Below, piece after piece: positions 47,254 through 57,929 of a stretch of DNA of 64,000 nt. The translations under genes were made by a program, and so were the position numbers. The DNA is from Stomoxys calcitrans (taxonomy: Eukaryota > Arthropoda > Insecta > Diptera > Muscidae), in contig NC_081552.1 of NCBI RefSeq assembly GCF_963082655.1, positions 93,595,582 to 93,659,581 on the forward strand, given 5' to 3'. The notes under the pieces are model-generated. The model worked only from the letters and a program-made list of their open reading frames with translations, was not told the DNA's origin and made no database searches. Position 1 is the first letter of the stretch, and each line of letters opens with the position of its first letter.

Positions 47254-47773
47254 TTATTTTAGGTAGTAAGTCATAAAATATAAGAATTTTTAGTTCTGAA
47301 TTGTTTTTCTTTTTTAATTAATTATTTTGTTTAATCAGTAATTTTTGTTATGAATTACTTTACTTTTAATTTTATAAACAAATATCAAACATTATAAGTT
47401 CAGGCATTTTTAACTTTAAATTAATATTTGATCAGTTCATATAATGTGTTCGCCTGAACCGGAGAAATTAGAGGTTTTTTTAACCCGGTGAAATGACTGA
47501 TTTTTCATACAGGTGAAGTGGTTGGTTGTTTTTAGCAGGGAAAATGACTGATTGTTCAAACCAGTGAAATGACCGACTTTTTCAAACCAGCCAAATGTTT
47601 TAATAAAAATTTAACCAAATGAGACTAAAATTTGCTAACTTATTTGGAATAAGTGTTTTACTTTATTTTACTATATCTAATTCTGAACCAATTTTGATGG
47701 GCAATTTTGGTCAATAAATGCGCATGCATTGGCTTTAGAAGTGAAAATCGGGCGATATACGTACATGGCTAAT
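47254..47773. other. AT-rich, short direct repeats only
   Basis: Around 47490-47600 a motif 'ggtgaaatgactgatttttcaaac' recurs about four times with drift. Otherwise no feature is recognised. Confidence 0.5.
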
Positions 47774-47900
47774 GCAAATTTGCCCTTGAACATTCCAGGG
47801 GAACAGGGAGAAACTTCTCAGATATCAATAAGTGCTGTGCCCGATTAAAGTTAAAGCTCAATGATAAGGGGCCTCCTTTTTATAGCCGAGTCCGAACGGT
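47774..47900 (-). mobile_element. SINE 3' fragment, minus strand
   Basis: 'gcaaatttgcccttgaacattcc', 'aagctcaatgataaggggcctcctttttatagccgagtccgaacgg' is the complement of the SINE 3' half. The tRNA-like head is missing. Confidence 0.8.
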
Positions 47901-47929
47901 GGAAATCGGTGAGGAAAGCCTTGTACAAA

Positions 47930-48228
47930 ATGTTGGGAAAATTGGTCTCTGGGCTAGATAGCCCAAATCGGACGAACATATATATGGCACCTATATCCAA
48001 ATCTGCACCGATGTTTCCAATTTCAATAGACTGCTTCTATAGGCCGAAAAACATACCAAATTTCAAAACGATCGGACGAAAATTGAGACCTATACTTTGT
48101 ACACAAATAAACATGGCCAGACGGGCAGACAAACAGACGGACATACCTAAATGAGTCATCCTTTTAGGTGCACTAAGTTATGATACCCTGTACCACAGTG
48201 GTGGTGTTGGGTATAAAAATTCTGTAGA
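47930..48228 (-). mobile_element. divergent Helentron-like fragment
   Basis: 'gcccaaatcggacgaacatatatatggcacctatatccaaatctgcaccgat', 'acggacataccta' and the end 'gataccctgtaccacagtggtggtgttgggtataaaaa' have the family architecture. The words differ clearly from subfamilies A and B, so this is probably a third subfamily. Confidence 0.65.
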
Positions 48229-49247
48229 TGAAAAATTAAAGGTATTGCCAGTGTAAAATAGCCTTATATTTGTCACAAATTCTTCCAGGAATTTATCGCA
48301 AAAAATATGTATTGGGTTGTCGTAAACAAAGTCCAAAGTTTTTCACATAAGGAGTTTACTTGTTCAAAATTTTTTTTATGTGAATCGAATTATTTTTTGC
48401 TTGTACAAATGCTCTGGTAAGCGAATTATTAACAGCCTATACTAGAAGAGTAAATTAGTTCAGTCCAACAATTATTTGAAATCCTTTACAATTTTATAAC
48501 TTAATATCTGGCAAAGACCACATTGAATTTATAGCTTCTTGGCTTTAACAACAGAGGCAAAATATCCTTATTTACCAATAACAATTTATGTGAATCTTTG
48601 CATTCTCCTTCTCAATTGGTTAATGATAGAAAATATCTTCCCCCAATCATCCATCCTTTTTGCAGACTCTAGCTTATTTTACTACAAATCTCAGAAAACT
48701 TAATTAATCTCTAACTGTACACACACAAGCCGGCATGGCCATTCATTTGCCAGCTACGGAGCATACGAAAGCAATATCCCATAAAATAAATTGTAATCCA
48801 TGTTGAAAATGTATCGTCGTCATCCATACTGAAGCATGTTTTTGATTTAATTTCAGTTATTTGTGGAGTTGGAGTTGATGTCTATTTACATGGCTACCAG
48901 GCGGGACTATTTATTCTGTAAGTACACAATGGCACGTCCTCATCTATTTTGCAAATACGCGTAGCGTGGCAGTAAGTATGTCTATCTATTTGCATAGTTA
49001 GTTCGGTAATTTGGAAAGTGGTCTAAGTGTTATTGGAAATACGAATAATTGGATTAAGCATTCAAAAAGATCCTTGTTCTTCTATGATAAGTCATTTTTT
49101 AGGAATTCGTGGAAAACAATACAATACCATTGATCATATATGAATATGACTTTCTAATGCTGACCCAGCTGATGTAACAAAATGTAAAATTTGTGGTCCG
49201 GTGGATACACTGCCTTGGAGTGTATAAGTTAATACAGTTTTTTTTTC
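48229..49247. other. 1 kb without recognised content
   Basis: A 12-base match to the mariner end (TATTGGGTTGTCG near 48312) is not enough for a call. No frame or domain found. Confidence 0.45.
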
Positions 49248-50049
49248 AGAGACGCTACAAAAGTAGACCGATAGGGACAGCAAACGACGCCATATTTATG
49301 TTGTTTTTTGACATTTCTCTTCAGTGAAGTTTGCTATTTCGTGATGGAAAAATATACGAGCCAACAACGAGTCGAAATTATAAAAGTTTACTATCGAAAT
49401 CCGGAGTCAGTGGCCTCATACTTTTCATCGAAAAATCATCCTCAGCGATGATGCTCATTTCTAGCTGAATGGCTTCGTCAATAAGCAGAATATGCGTTAT
49501 TGGCCCGACAGCAATTCACACGTACTCCATAAGTCATCACTGCATCCCAAAAAAATTACGGTTTGGTGCGTTTCCCGCGGCGTCACTGTGCCGTTCTTCT
49601 TCTTCTTTTGGCCCCAATTGGATGATATCGACTTGGAGGACATGTGGTTCCAACAGGACGGCGCCACACAGCGAATGTTACAATCAGTTCATTGGAAACC
49701 AAGTTTGGAGAACGTGTTATCTCACAAAATGGTCCAGTCGATTGGCCGCCGCTGTCGTGCGATTTGACGCCGTTAGACTATTTTCTGTGAGGCTATGTCA
49801 AGCCTATGGTCTATGCCAATAAGTTAGCGACGATCGATGAACTTCGTACGAATATCGAACTCGAAATTGCAGCAGTATTGGCCGATTTATGATATAATAC
49901 TTCTGCAAGCGTGCCCGTGGCGGCCATGCAAAAGAAATCGAGTTCCTTACGTAATGGCATCGATCGTATTTTCACAGAAATAAAGAATTCCATTGATATA
50001 CACAACCGTTTTTATTTTTAATTAAAAAAAAAAACTTTTGTAGCGCTCT
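49248..50049 (+). mobile_element. second Tc1/mariner-superfamily element, about 0.8 kb relic
   Basis: The left end AGAGACGCTACAAAAGT and the right end, read in reverse complement, AGAGCGCTACAAAAGT are inverted repeats with a one-base difference in length. A broken transposase lies between. The ends and protein differ from the D34D mariner family in this window. The flanking TA duplication is unclear. Confidence 0.75.
49344..50020 (+). pseudogene. DDD transposase, internally deleted and frameshifted
   Basis: ATG at 49344 begins MEKYTSQQRVEIIKVYYRNP, the usual N-terminal helix of one insect mariner-like group. A deletion near 49415 removes the rest of the DNA-binding region. The catalytic part continues with SDDAHF*LNGFVNKQN (first aspartate, TAG at about 49463), WFQQDGAT (second, about 49645-49670) and, in a different frame, SCDLTPLDYFL (third, about 49757-49790). 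The C-terminal part IDELRTNIELEIAAV is still recognisable. Not functional. Confidence 0.75.
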
Positions 50050-50466
50050 TATTGAAAATCCCGATAGTTATACACCAACTGAAAAAAACAAGCGTAACGA
50101 TAACTTTTGGAAATACTTAGACATTTATACATCAGACATCCCAGTGACAGAAAACTTAATGCAGCCCAACAAACTGGAAGCCGTCGATGAGACCATCACC
50201 TATTCCAAAGAAATCCATTTACTGGAGGACCCGGAACAAAGTTTTTTGACAGAACCACGACCTGCTTTATTATTGATAGAAATTGAAATAATATATTTTC
50301 CCCAGAGTTGTCAAAATCGGATGCAACAGTGCTGAGACAGGGAAGCGATGGGGGGTACCTAGCATCACTTTATCTACCTTTCGAATCTCCGACATCGCCA
50401 CCCACGTCGTAGTTGCAACGGCTCGTGAGGAAGGCAAAACAAGCAGGAAATGAGGTACTAATAGGG
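50050..50466. other. no recognised content
   Basis: A 63-codon frame (50144-50335) has no motif. Its composition is compatible with decayed coding sequence from an unidentified element. Confidence 0.4.
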
Positions 50467-50527
50467 TGCGATTTGACGCCGTTAGACTATTTCCTATAAA
50501 GCTACGTCAAGGCTATAGTCTCTCACC
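50467..50527 (+). pseudogene. isolated fragment of the second transposase
   Basis: 'gtgcgatttgacgccgttagactatttcct' repeats 49756-49790 almost exactly (CDLTPLDYFL), followed by 'gctacgtcaaggctatagtc'. It is either a piece of another copy or a local duplication. Confidence 0.75.
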
Positions 50528-50610
50528 ACCACATTTGTGGGGTAGTACCAACATTAACAAGCTGGGCCTAGCCCTTAAAGAATTCTTTAACGCTTGTAAT
50601 TTGAAAATTT

Positions 50611-50878
50611 GCAAATTTTGCCCATGAACATTCCATTAAGGAACAGGGGCAAACTTCTCACATATAACTGAGTGCTGTCCTCAAGCTCAATGATAAGGGG
50701 CCTCCTTATTTTTAGCCGAGTCCGAACGGCGTGCCGCAGTGCGACCCCTTTTTGGGGAGATGTTTACATGGCAAAGTACCTCACAAATGTCGTCAGCATT
50801 AGGAGGGATAGCCACCGCGGAAAACCAGGCGTTCAGTGTCATAGGCAGACATGCTAACCTCTGCACTACGGTGGCCTC
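50611..50878 (-). mobile_element. tRNA-derived SINE, minus strand, internal deletion
   Basis: Left part 'gcaaattttgcccatgaacattccattaaggaacaggggcaaacttctcac' and right part 'catgctaacctctgcactacggtggcctc' are the complement of the SINE. The B box region is deleted (the 'ggaaaaccaggcg' junction near 50820). Confidence 0.82.
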
Positions 50879-51029
50879 AACACTAACGAATTTATAACAT
50901 TTAATACCTAAAACACCGTTACCTTCGTTAAAAAGATTTGGAAGGAGGTTTTCGATATGACAATATATTCGGAAAATCTAATCAATGAGGTTCAAGATTG
51001 GATGGTCTGTAACACTTAACCAAATTTGT

Positions 51030-51520
51030 TATTCAAAACAGCAAACATGTTTGCTAAACAGCAGTTTTTGTCTGCTGAAAATGGGAAAGCAGATATTACT
51101 GCAGTTTCAGTAAACATAGGGCTGCTGTATTAGCAAACATTTGTTACTGCTATTTCAACTAACAAAATCTGCTGTTTTAGTACACAAGTCTGCTGAAAAA
51201 AAATGTGTATGTCACTTTTTATGTACCTTAATTTAAAGAAAAAAGGTAATGGAAAGTAATTATAAACATCAATTTATAATTACTTTACACACATTTACAT
51301 ATGTGTTCTATTTTGTCTTCTAACATCCCCTTCATAATTAAGCAGCAGTCATTTTCAGCAAGGAACAGACTTTTCAGAAGTAGGCCTGCTACTCTGAAAT
51401 TGCAGTATTACTGCTATAATACCAGAATTACCGCTACAATAGAAGCAAAATTAACTACTAATATTCAGCCGACAACGTTTGCTATTTTTAGCAAACTTTT
51501 TTCAATAAACGAAGGAGCAC
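51030..51520. repeat. CAG/CTG-rich palindromic repeat, possible MITE
   Basis: Multiple forms of 'tttgctaaacagcag', 'tctgctgaaaa', 'agcaaaca' and 'actgctat' occur on both strands, for example 'aacatgtttgct' near 51043 and 'acgtttgctatttttagcaaac' near 51476-51498. The block is roughly symmetric around 51270, where two copies of 'aattataaa' lie. No coding capacity and no family that I can name. Confidence 0.5.
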
Positions 51521-51534
51521 TCCTTCTCTGATCA

Positions 51535-51827
51535 TCTCTACATTAGGTTTAGAATAGCACGGCTACCGCGAAATCCGCCAAGCTTCCGTAATTGGTTTAA
51601 CACTAAATTGGCAAATTTCGGAAGGCTAGTCAGAAGAAGATTTGGGAAAGGTAATTTGGATTGTCTTAGCATAGAAGACATTGACGACAATGTCAACAGG
51701 ATTACGACTACAATAGTGGGGTCTTTCGATGTTGTCCTAGTTGTCCTCTTCAAGAAAGAAAATCAGACTAAGAATCATCCTGGATGACCAGGGAAATTCG
51801 CAACAGTGGAAAAGAGGTTCGCAGACC
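51535..51827 (+). pseudogene. LINE fragment between endonuclease and RT
   Basis: In plus frames: RLPRNPPSFRNWFNTKLANF, IEDIDDNVNRITTTIVGSFD and, after a frameshift, a region ending EKRFADLY. This is the linker that in Jockey/I-like elements joins the endonuclease to the RT. It ends where the Helitron starts at 51828. Confidence 0.6.
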
Positions 51828-53054
51828 TCTATTATATAAAAATGAAATTGTTCCCCTTTTTGTTTGTTTGTCTGTTCTGTATAGACTCAAACACGGCTGA
51901 ACCGATTTTCATGAAATTTTCACAGATGGTAGAGCCCCCGGTGAAAATAGGGTACTACATTTTTTGATATCCGAAGGGGGGCTGACCCTCCCCCATATCC
52001 CGATTTTCAAAAACGGCAGATCTCGGAGATGCGTGCACCGATTTAACCGATTTAAGCGAAATTTTTTACGCCTCCTTATGGTACCCTAAAAACACGAAAT
52101 TGGAAAAAGATTTTGGGGTCAAATAACCTGGGGGGACGCCCCGTACCAAAACCTACCCGAACGGACATGTGTACCGATTGGGACAATATGGGTATAATAA
52201 AACAATTTTTAAAGGAATAAACATTTTCAAATATCATTAACGAAAATAATTGAAATAGACTTTAGAATTTTGTAAAATAGTTTAAATAAACTTTAGAATA
52301 TGTTAGAAAATAATATTGTTTAAAAGAAAAAATTAAATTTTAAAACAACAAATTTCGAAAAAAAAACAGAAAACAGTCTTTTTTTAAAAATTGACGCGTT
52401 GCTGATGTTTTGGATTTTGTGAGGAAGAGTATTAAATGAAAGGTATTTGAGAGTAGAGTACGAACTTGGCATTAAAATGTTGCCCTTAATGTCGGGGGCC
52501 CCCACCCCCAAAAACACCACCCAACAGGACAAATTTACCGATTGGGACAATATAGATATCAAATGAAAGCTATTTAAGGTAGAGTCCAATGTTGATATAA
52601 AAATTTATTTCTTGGTGTCTGACCGCCAAATCGGGCATAAATGTCCAACGTCACAAAATGGGTATCGAATGAAAGGACTTTGGGAGTTCTGGTATGCACA
52701 ATTAGGACAGAGTCTGGGACCGGCCCATCCACAACATACCCTTCAATAGGGTAATCGGGATAATATGTCAATTAAAAGAAAGGTCTGTGATAGCATATGT
52801 CGAATCTAATGTTGATATAAATATTCAAGTATCTGGGGCACGTCCTATAGTTCCGCAGGACAGTAGATCACGACAATAAAAGACTCAAATTAACTGTCGT
52901 TTGGTTCTTGGCATCGGGGGACCACGCTCTCCTTCCAATAAATGCAACGCCAAACTGTCATGAAGGATGACATGGAATATATTGCACTCAAATGAAAGAA
53001 CGTTTCAGAGGGCAATCCCCTTTCCCCTATCCTACAAAAAAAATTAATTAAAAA
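51828..53054 (+). mobile_element. Helitron, left part
   Basis: 5' end TCTATTATATAAAAATGAAATTG, then 'tttgtttgtctgttctgtatagactcaaacacggctgaaccgattttcatgaaa', as in the other copies. From about 52440 it parallels 7920-8730 of the copy at 7462. It is broken at 53054 by a Helentron and resumes at 54238. Confidence 0.9.
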
Positions 53055-54237
53055 CAAGTAAGAGCGTGCTAAGTTCGGCCGGGCCGAATTTTATATACCC
53101 TCCACCATTGATCGCATTTGTCGAGTTCTATGCGCGGTATCTCTTTTTAGACAAACATAGAATATCGGATAAGAACTGTTATCCTATTGGAGCTATATCA
53201 AGTTATAGTCCGATTCGGACCATAATTGAATGCTGATTGACATTGTGGAAGTCATTGTGTTAAATTCAGTTCATTCGGATAAGAATTGCGCCTTGTAAGG
53301 GCTCAAGAAGCAAAATCGGGAGATAGGTTTATATGGGAGCTGTATCAAGCTATTGATCGATTCAGACCATACTAGACACGTATGTTGAAGGTCATGAAAG
53401 AAGGCCTTGTACAAAATTTCAGCCAAATCGGATGAGAATTGCGCCCTCTAGAGGTTCGAGAAGTCAAGATCCCAGATCGGTTTATATGGCAGCTATATCA
53501 GGTTCTATATCGATTTACGCCATGCTTAGCACAGATATTGGAAGTCATAACAAAACACCTCATGCAAAATTTCAGCCAAATCCGATGAGAATTGCGCCAT
53601 CACTTGGCTCAAGAAGTCAAGATCCAAGATCGGTTTATATGACAGCTATACCAGATTATGAACCGATTTGAACCATACTTAGCATAGTTGTTGAAAGTAA
53701 TACCAAAACACTACGTGCAAAATTTCAGTTAAATCGGACGATAATTGCGCCCTCTAGAGGCTCAAGAAGTCAAGACCCAAGATCGGTTTATATGGCAGCT
53801 ATACCAGATTATGAACCGATTTCACCCATACTTGGCACAATTGTTGGATATCATACCAAAACACGTCGTGCAAAATTTCATTCCAATCGGATAAGATTTG
53901 CGCCTTCTAGAGATTCAAGAAGTCAAGACCCAAGATCGGTTTATATGGCAGCTATATGAAAACATGGACCGATATGGCCCATTTACAATACCAACCGACC
54001 TACACTAATAAGAAGTATTTGTGCAAAATTTCAAGCGGCTAGCTCTACTCCTTCGGAAGTTAGCGTGCTTTCGACGGACAGACGGACGGACAGACGGACG
54101 GACATGGCTAGATCAACATAAAATTTCGCGACGATCAAGAATATATATACTCTATTGGGTCTCAGACGAATATTTCGAGTAGTTACAAACAGAATGACGA
54201 AATTAGTATACCCCCCATCCTATGGTGGAGGGTATAA
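53055..54237 (-). mobile_element. Helentron, subfamily A, inserted in Helitron, minus orientation
   Basis: Starts CAAGTAAGAGCGTGCTAAG and hairpin TTCGGCCGGGCCGAA, ends ATGGTGGAGGGTATAATA. The Helitron copy at 7462 has no insertion at the matching place (about 8730-8760), which confirms the event. Confidence 0.9.
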
Positions 54238-55022
54238 TAATATATGAAATAATATATGAAGGCCGATCAGGATAGAACAGGATAAAAATAAAAGGTCTTT
54301 GGTAGTAGAGTACACATGGGATGGACCCAGGAGGACCTGCGGATCTTTAAGAATGAGGTATTCCAAGTGGTCGCTTTGAAATATGATTTTGAATGTAGAT
54401 AACCAATACAAAAAAAATTATTTGTGTGAAACTGAATGAGATCCGTAGTCTTGAATGTCTTGATAGCCTCCTTCAAAATGCTTGACATTATGGAGCTCAA
54501 ACAAAATCGTGCTCTAGCACGATGCTGATATTACTTCAGGGTCCGCCTCTAAGTTCCCATCAAAACGGTCATGATTACCTACTATGCCAATGTATAATAC
54601 ATATTTGATAGTAGAAAACGAATTTGATATCCAATTTTGACGAAAGTTGTTTGGGGGTTGTGTCACCTCATAAACTCATAAAAGAGGCTCAAATTTGTAT
54701 CTGTTTTATGACCAAGCGTTTTAGGAACGCCTCACCTCATAAACTTCCCCTAAACCACATATATACCGAATGTAGTAATATGTAGCTCCAATGTGGTTTT
54801 TGGGAGTGGAGTATGAATCTGATATCCATTTTCGGGGCAAGGAGTCTGGCTACTACAATCCACCACCAAATCCAATAGAATGAAGTAGATCTTACATCCA
54901 AACTTTAATGGGCGGACCCTCCCCTTGCCCTAGAGTCTGGCTACTCCAATCCACCACCAAATCCAATAGAATGAAGTAGATCTTACATCCAAACTTTAAT
55001 GGGCGGACCCTCCCCTTGCCCT
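54238..55022 (+). mobile_element. Helitron, right part, 3' truncated, with local duplication
   Basis: Continues 'atatatgaaataatatatgaaggccgatcagg', parallel to 8745-9420 of the other copy. Its last part is a 91-base direct duplication (54842-54931 and 54933-55022, from 'gagtctggctac' to 'ccccttgccct'). It stops without CTAG where LINE sequence starts. Confidence 0.88.
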
Positions 55023-56230
55023 GTTTACCATGTGTATCATGTATACCATGATAAAAAGTAGGACATCCAGCGAACTGCGCAAGTACAATCAGTATGCCTA
55101 TGACAAGGGAAGGTCGATGGATAATGCCCAGCACGAGATTGTGCATTAAATAAAAGAATTCTTCGATGGCAAGACCTACACATGGGCGATATGCATTGAC
55201 ATCAAGGGGCTTTTAACAATGTGCGGACCGACACACTGATTCAATCGTTAGACCAAGTGAACCTGGTCCTTAGAGACTAGAGAATCTATATGCTAAGGAA
55301 CAGGTTGCTAAATTGTGGGTTCCACAGGCGGACATTTTATCGCCACTCCTATGGGTGACCATCTCTGCACGAGATAAGTATGAGCATCAAACAGGCTGAG
55401 ACTTTGAGCTCCAATCTGTGTGCTGTTCTTCGTTATCACGAAAAGCTTAGCTGGAAGCCACCGGGCCCGTCCACAGGTTACAGATAGTGGAATGCTCCAT
55501 ACAGTTGCAGTCGCGGACAAACAGCGGTATAGAATGGAGAGTCTCAGTGAGAGGCCGGTTGGCACCGGCTCTTGCTTCAATACTGATTGCCTATGATGCT
55601 CTATACGACAAGGCGAGTCATTGGCACCATTAAATAACCAATGGTCATCACGTTTTCGCGGCGATCGGTCGTATAGATCGAATCGAGCTTGTTCGCCCAT
55701 AAGAGCTTGACGAGGATTGCCACCACCACATGCAAATGTGGCCACAACAACAACCATCAAAAATAAACTATCCCCTATAGGTTATGATGACTAAGGAGGC
55801 TTTGATGTAAAATACTTGTAAGCGGTAAGGATCCGACTCATCAATGCAGAAAGGATCTTGGAGATTGCATACGACTGGGTCAAATGTTAACCCAGAGAAA
55901 TCTGCTTGTTCGCGAGGAAGACGCACCATATTTCTTCAATAGAACCATTTCGATATCTGAGAAGGTCAAATACTTAGGAGCTTACCGAGAAGACTCACAT
56001 ATGTTAGGCACTATTTATACGTGCCGTAGGCTCAAAATGGGATGATTAGACCAATACTTACTTACGCCTCAATAGTATGGTGGACTGCGATATAGAAAAA
56101 GTGCAACGTAAGGATAATATAACAGGTTCAGAGAAAATGTTGTCTTGACATATGCAGAGCGACGAGGACCACGCCCACTAGAGCACTGGAGGCTATTCTA
56201 GATATCCGACCCATAGACATACATATAAGT
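55023..56230 (+). pseudogene. R1/LOA-like LINE reverse transcriptase, broken
   Basis: RT blocks on the plus strand in several frames: QYAYDKGRSMDNAQHEIVH (about 55092-55150), a CIDIKG block holding the first catalytic Asp (about 55190-55215), LSPLLWV (about 55335-55356), and after a scrambled part 55400-55800 a thumb region with QMLTQRNLLVREEDAPYFFN and ISEKVKYLGA (about 55880-55985). The ICRATRTTPTRALEAILDIRP-like end is at about 56150-56215. The catalytic A/YxDD box is not preserved. This is the same LINE type whose RNase H region is seen at 17.35 and 57.2 kb. Confidence 0.75.
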
Positions 56231-57188
56231 GTGTAAGATCCACTTCATACCTTTAAACAAATGCGAATTTGCTTCATAATATCAAACCATTGCAGTTTTA
56301 TAGTTAAAAGACTGTAAAAACTCAGAGAATTTTGCAACCTTTTAAATGGTATGAACAGATTTGCAATTGGTAAAGAAATAGTCCCACAATTCCAAAAATG
56401 CCGAGGAAACCTTGCGTGAAATCCTAAAATCCAATATCTCAGAATAAGTTATGGATATTCCATTTTTCTGAAGGATTTTATGAGAATCATATTTTGCAGA
56501 AAGAATCACGACGATACGCCGATGCTTTAAATTTTGAAATGCTAGAGGTGACTTACATTCACGCTCCCTGTCAACCCCTGGACCTTCTTATTGGAAACCA
56601 TCTCCACATTCACTATGTCAAGTTTTGTGTAGATATTCTTATCCGTTCAAATGTTATAGAATTATTCTAAGGTTTTTCGACGTGGGACATATCCTACAAA
56701 CACTTCTTGATCCATGCCTTTTTATATTATTTGCCTCTAAAAAACTGAAGCAACTACCGGCAGCCAAACTTTTTTGAATTATGTTAAGGGCCATTTGAAA
56801 AGCATATATTGAAAACATGGCGAGGGCTATTTTGGGTATATTTTTTATTTTTCATTAAATTTGAAAAATAGTGAAAACTTTATACTTTTTATATAGTGAT
56901 TTACCTGAAGAAGCTCAAAGAAAGCGTTTTTATTTTTTTATTTTTTTTTTTTTTTTTTTGACAATTCTACGCTTATTAAGTATATCCTTCCATTGACAAA
57001 ATGACTAGTTCTCGAGATATAACACTTGAAATCGAACCAAAATACCTAAACTTGTGTTTTTTTGGAAAGGTCAACGATGACCGGCCGAATGTTCCTAAAT
57101 TAAAATCTGACATTTTTGTGGGTAGCATTTTCGACACCCTTGGAATGTTTTACATAAGATAAGTTCTTTCAAAATTTCGTAGGCGCAC
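56231..57188. other. 1 kb without recognised content
   Basis: AT-rich, with a T-run at 56930-56960. It lies between the RT part and the RNase H part of LINE sequences, so it could be an insertion between them, but no element ends were found. Confidence 0.45.
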
Positions 57189-57770
57189 ATGAAAATTTTG
57201 ATTTTTTCACCTGTTCCCTCTGTCCACGCCAAAGTCCGACGATTGGAAGCCTGGAAGAAATGGAAGAGGTTTCCTAACGGATACATGAGGCAGTCTTGGA
57301 TTAACGGAACTCTGATGTTGCCATCTGTTAGACTATGCTATACAGATAAATCAAAGCTAGAGGACAGAGTGAGCCTGGGGGTCTACATTGAGAAACAAGG
57401 GACTGAGATCTGTTTTCGATTGCCTGACCATAATACGATCCCGCAGGCGGAGATTCGTGCGATCACGGAATGCGTGAGGTGGTATGGTGTTAACGCGAGT
57501 GCGTCGAATGTAAACTTCTGCACGGCAGTTAACTGACCATCAGGGCAATAACAAACAGGACGGTAAGGTCACGAATGGTCTTGCAGTGTAAGATGGAGAT
57601 TAAAGCCTTATCTGAGGATGGCACATAGCGGAGAAAGGGGAAGTGAAAGAGCAGACGATTTGGCAGTGAAGGCCAAAGGACTGTCGCCAATAAACTTTGT
57701 TAACCCGAAGCCTTTCGGGTCGACGCATTCCAAGTTAAGGGTGTGGGTTACTTTTTCAAAAGGAATTTTT
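57189..57770 (+). pseudogene. LINE RNase H domain fragment
   Basis: A 115-codon frame with VRLCYTDKSKLEDRVSLGVYI, then ICFRLPDHNTIPQAEIRAITECVRWYG: the first RNase H acidic box (usual YTDGSK, here TDKSK) and the glutamate of QAEIRAI. After a frameshift near 57535 the sequence goes on to a GERGSERADDLAVKAKGL-like block (about 57630-57675), the last RNase H motif, and THSKLRVWV. The Gly to Lys change in the first box is a sign of decay. Confidence 0.8.
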
Positions 57771-57881
57771 TAGAGACAAAATTAAATTTTTGTATCACAA
57801 TATTTCCTACACTGATAGATAAAAGAAGTTGCAAAATCAACTAATCTAAACTATGAGAAACAAAGGAATAGTAAAAACGGA

Positions 57882-57902
57882 CCCCCCCCCCCCCCCCCCC
57901 CC
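57882..57902. repeat. poly-C run of 21
   Basis: Homopolymer of C interrupting the junction between two LINE segments. Runs of this length are prone to assembly or base-calling errors. Confidence 0.9.
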
Positions 57903-57929
57903 AACGTTGACGACCCACGCAAACTAAAA

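Noticed and set aside
48310..48325. Possible mariner end TATTGGGTTGTCG
   Set aside because: Only about 12 bases agree, with no following subterminal sequence and no right end.
55308..55760. 150-codon minus-strand frame
   Set aside because: It is antisense to LINE-derived sequence with no recognised domain; treated as a shadow.
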